Positions 5,129 to 5,988 of a stretch of DNA of 5,988 bases are shown here, piece by piece. The notes under the pieces are model-generated. The model was given only the letters and a program-made list of their open reading frames with translations. It was not told the DNA's origin and ran no database searches. Each line of letters opens with the position of its first letter. Position 1 is the stretch's first letter. Made by a program: the position numbers and the translations under genes. Source of the stretch: Clostridiales bacterium (GTDB lineage: Bacteria > Bacillota > Clostridia > Lachnospirales > Lachnospiraceae); the NCBI GenBank assembly GCA_018369015.1, contig JAGZDD010000211.1, positions 1 through 5,988 of the forward strand, given 5' to 3'.

Positions 5129-5563
5129 TTATACATCCTCCTTCCAGAATGTATCTCCTTCCCGGATCATGCCGCCATGAAGCACCTCGCAAAATACGCC
5201 TTCCCTTGGCATAATGCAGTCGCCCATTTTCTTATAAATCTCGCAGCCGTTATGACATTCCTTGCCAATTTGCGTCATTCTAAGGACAACCCCATTACAT
5301 TTAAACACAGTACCCACAGGCATTGTTTTAAAATCATACCCGGAAACGACAAGATTTTCTCCAAAGGCGCCAAAATCAATCTCAGCGCCAAGAGCCTTAA
5401 ATGCCTCGATTTTTTCATAAGACAAGAGGCTGACCTGACGGTGCCACTTTCCTGCATGGGCATCCCCAAAAATCCCCCAGTCCTTCACAAACTCCGCCGC
5501 GTGGACGTTTATTTTTTGAGTTCCTTTTTTTTCGCTCGTACATACGGCCATCACTTTTCCCAT
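5129..5563 (-). CDS. MOSC-domain protein
   Basis: 144-aa stand-alone MOSC domain (named after the C-terminal domain of molybdenum cofactor sulfurases). Such proteins bind molybdenum cofactor or transfer sulfur or related ligands; the physiological role of the small clostridial versions is not firmly known. Seen: the N-terminal strand GKVMAVCTSEKKGTQK (2-17), the GIFGDAHAGKWHRQVSLLS segment (30-48) typical of MOSC, GAFGENLVVSG (65-75), and IGKECHNGC (99-107) with the conserved Cys103 expected to be functional. DCIMPREGVFCEVLHGG (115-131) closes the fold. Of two in-frame ATGs, 5563 is preferred because AAAGG lies nine bases upstream, whereas 5572 has the same site abutting the start. First gene of the mod operon, behind the 5593-5621 promoter, which ties its job to molybdate supply. 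Confidence 0.9.
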   Translation of the reverse strand: MGKVMAVCTSEKKGTQKINVHAAEFVKDWGIFGDAHAGKWHRQVSLLSYEKIEAFKALGAEIDFGAFGENLVVSGYDFKTMPVGTVFKCNGVVLRMTQIGKECHNGCEIYKKMGDCIMPREGVFCEVLHGGMIREGDTFWKEDV

Positions 5564-5592
5564 GAAATACATCCTTTCATCATTCTCGTGTA

Positions 5593-5621
5593 AGTATAAC
5601 GGTTCATATTTAGGATGTCAA
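5593..5621 (-). promoter_or_regulatory. Promoter of the MOSC-modABC operon
   Basis: On the minus strand a perfect TTGACA (5616-5621), a 17-bp spacer and TATACT (5593-5598) give a near-consensus housekeeping promoter. Transcription should begin near 5586, leaving a leader of about 20 nt before the MOSC start, too short for a molybdenum-cofactor riboswitch. Regulation, if any, would have to act at the promoter DNA. Confidence 0.85.
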
Positions 5622-5634
5622 CGAAGTTGCATCC
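5613..5634. promoter_or_regulatory. Inverted repeat over the -35 box, possible operator
   Basis: GGATG-T-CAAC (5613-5621) and GTTGCATCC (5626-5634) form a 9-bp inverted repeat with one bulged base and a four-base GAA-containing centre (5622-5625). It covers the whole -35 hexamer. It lies only eight bases after the mobB stop and lacks a T-run, so it does not look like a mobB terminator. A repressor site is plausible but no regulator can be named. Confidence 0.45.
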
Positions 5635-5641
5635 GGTAATA

Positions 5642-5988
5642 TCAAATACAAGTTCGACAATATCGAACAATCAACTGCACTATTTTATCAATTTCTGTCA
5701 AAGAATAGACAACGGTTCCTGGATTTTCTGAAAACCTCTCCAGCCCCATATCGGAAATATAAGCAAGCACCTCCGGGCCCCGGCATACCGGCGCACAGGC
5801 AATCTCCCCGCGTACAAGCTCAAGCTTAGGCAGGGCAGAATACTTTTGGCCTTCACACAATATCAGATCCGCTTCCGGAAAAAAAGGAATAAGCTTTTCC
5901 ACCGTTACCGATCTGTCCTCCCTGACAATACTCATTTTCTGTGAAGAATAGACGGCCACACCATAGGCTCCGGCAGCAAAATGCCGGT
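5642..5988 (-). CDS. mobB: MobB, molybdopterin-guanine dinucleotide biosynthesis protein B (5' part outside window)
   Basis: C-terminal 115 codons of a MobB/MobB-like GTPase; the frame stays open to the right edge, so the P-loop end is missing from the window, not from the gene. MobB binds GTP and assists MobA in attaching GMP to molybdopterin in the cytoplasm. Seen: RHFAAGAYGVAVYSSQK at the right edge, matching the family's RHxxAGA segment, then EADLILCEGQKYSALPKLELVR, matching the conserved D-x-x-x-x-EG-[FQ]-K...LPK-[IL]-E motif. A helix near the C-terminus (LTEIDKIVQLIV) is also typical. A GTG at 5959 could be taken for a start, but the frame upstream continues the conserved segment, so it is internal. 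It stops 78 bp before the MOSC gene, which has its own promoter, so mobB probably ends an upstream cofactor operon. Confidence 0.85.
   Translation of the reverse strand, partial: RHFAAGAYGVAVYSSQKMSIVREDRSVTVEKLIPFFPEADLILCEGQKYSALPKLELVRGEIACAPVCRGPEVLAYISDMGLERFSENPGTVVYSLTEIDKIVQLIVRYCRTCI

Noticed and set aside
5129..5192. Longer modA start at 5192
   Set aside because: It would place 22 residues before the signal peptide, overlapping the MOSC gene, and has a worse ribosome site than the ATG at 5126.
4748..5593. 281-aa plus-strand frame
   Set aside because: Antisense shadow of modA and the MOSC gene; composition is rich in Arg, Pro and Ser, as expected from the reverse of a Gly/Ser/Ala-coding frame, and it lacks a start context.
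5593..5602. ModE-type operator around CGTTATAC
   Set aside because: Only a single half-site-like match overlapping the -10 is seen, without a proper inverted partner.
5573..5641. Molybdenum-cofactor riboswitch before the MOSC-mod operon
   Set aside because: The predicted transcript leader is only about 20 nt and the whole gap is 78 bp, most of it promoter; there is no room for the aptamer.

Overview
The window reads as chromosomal DNA of a Gram-positive anaerobe of the Clostridia, most likely a Lachnospiraceae-type gut bacterium. The reasons are AGGAGG-type ribosome binding sites, moderate G+C, a phoH-ybeY pair, a lipoprotein-type ModA, and protein sequences that look clostridial. All recognisable genes lie on the minus strand, so transcription runs from high to low coordinates. 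The taxonomic call is inference from protein style, not from a marker gene.

Right part (2404-5988) is a molybdenum block. It begins with the C-terminal part of mobB (cofactor nucleotide attachment; the P-loop end lies outside the window). A strong sigma-A-type promoter follows at 5593-5621. It drives a tightly packed operon of a MOSC-domain gene, modA (molybdate-binding lipoprotein), modB (permease) and modC (ATPase). Intergenic gaps are 2 bp, 18 bp and a 1-bp stop/start overlap. The operon closes with a strong intrinsic terminator at 2356-2401. Together these genes import molybdate and handle the molybdenum cofactor.

Middle part (1752-2403) has no protein gene. It holds the mod terminator and then, directly after its U-run, a 418-nt element (1937-2354, minus) with the hallmarks of a group II intron ribozyme: a GTGCG 5' end, domain I motifs, a 34-nt domain V, a domain VI hairpin and a CGAT 3' end. 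Position right behind a terminator stem is the signature of group IIC introns. It carries no reverse transcriptase/maturase reading frame, so it appears to be an ORF-less intron that would depend on a protein supplied in trans. This is the most interesting object in the window. A small hairpin and the phoH promoter follow.

Left part (263-1751) is a phoH-ybeY operon: a PhoH-family P-loop ATPase and the YbeY endoribonuclease involved in 16S rRNA maturation, overlapping by 53 bp. PhoH probably starts at a TTG. Downstream of ybeY (1-252) is a run of nested palindromes without a gene. One part (145-252) folds on paper into a closed three-way junction. It is either a dispersed intergenic repeat or a structured RNA; the sequence alone does not decide which.
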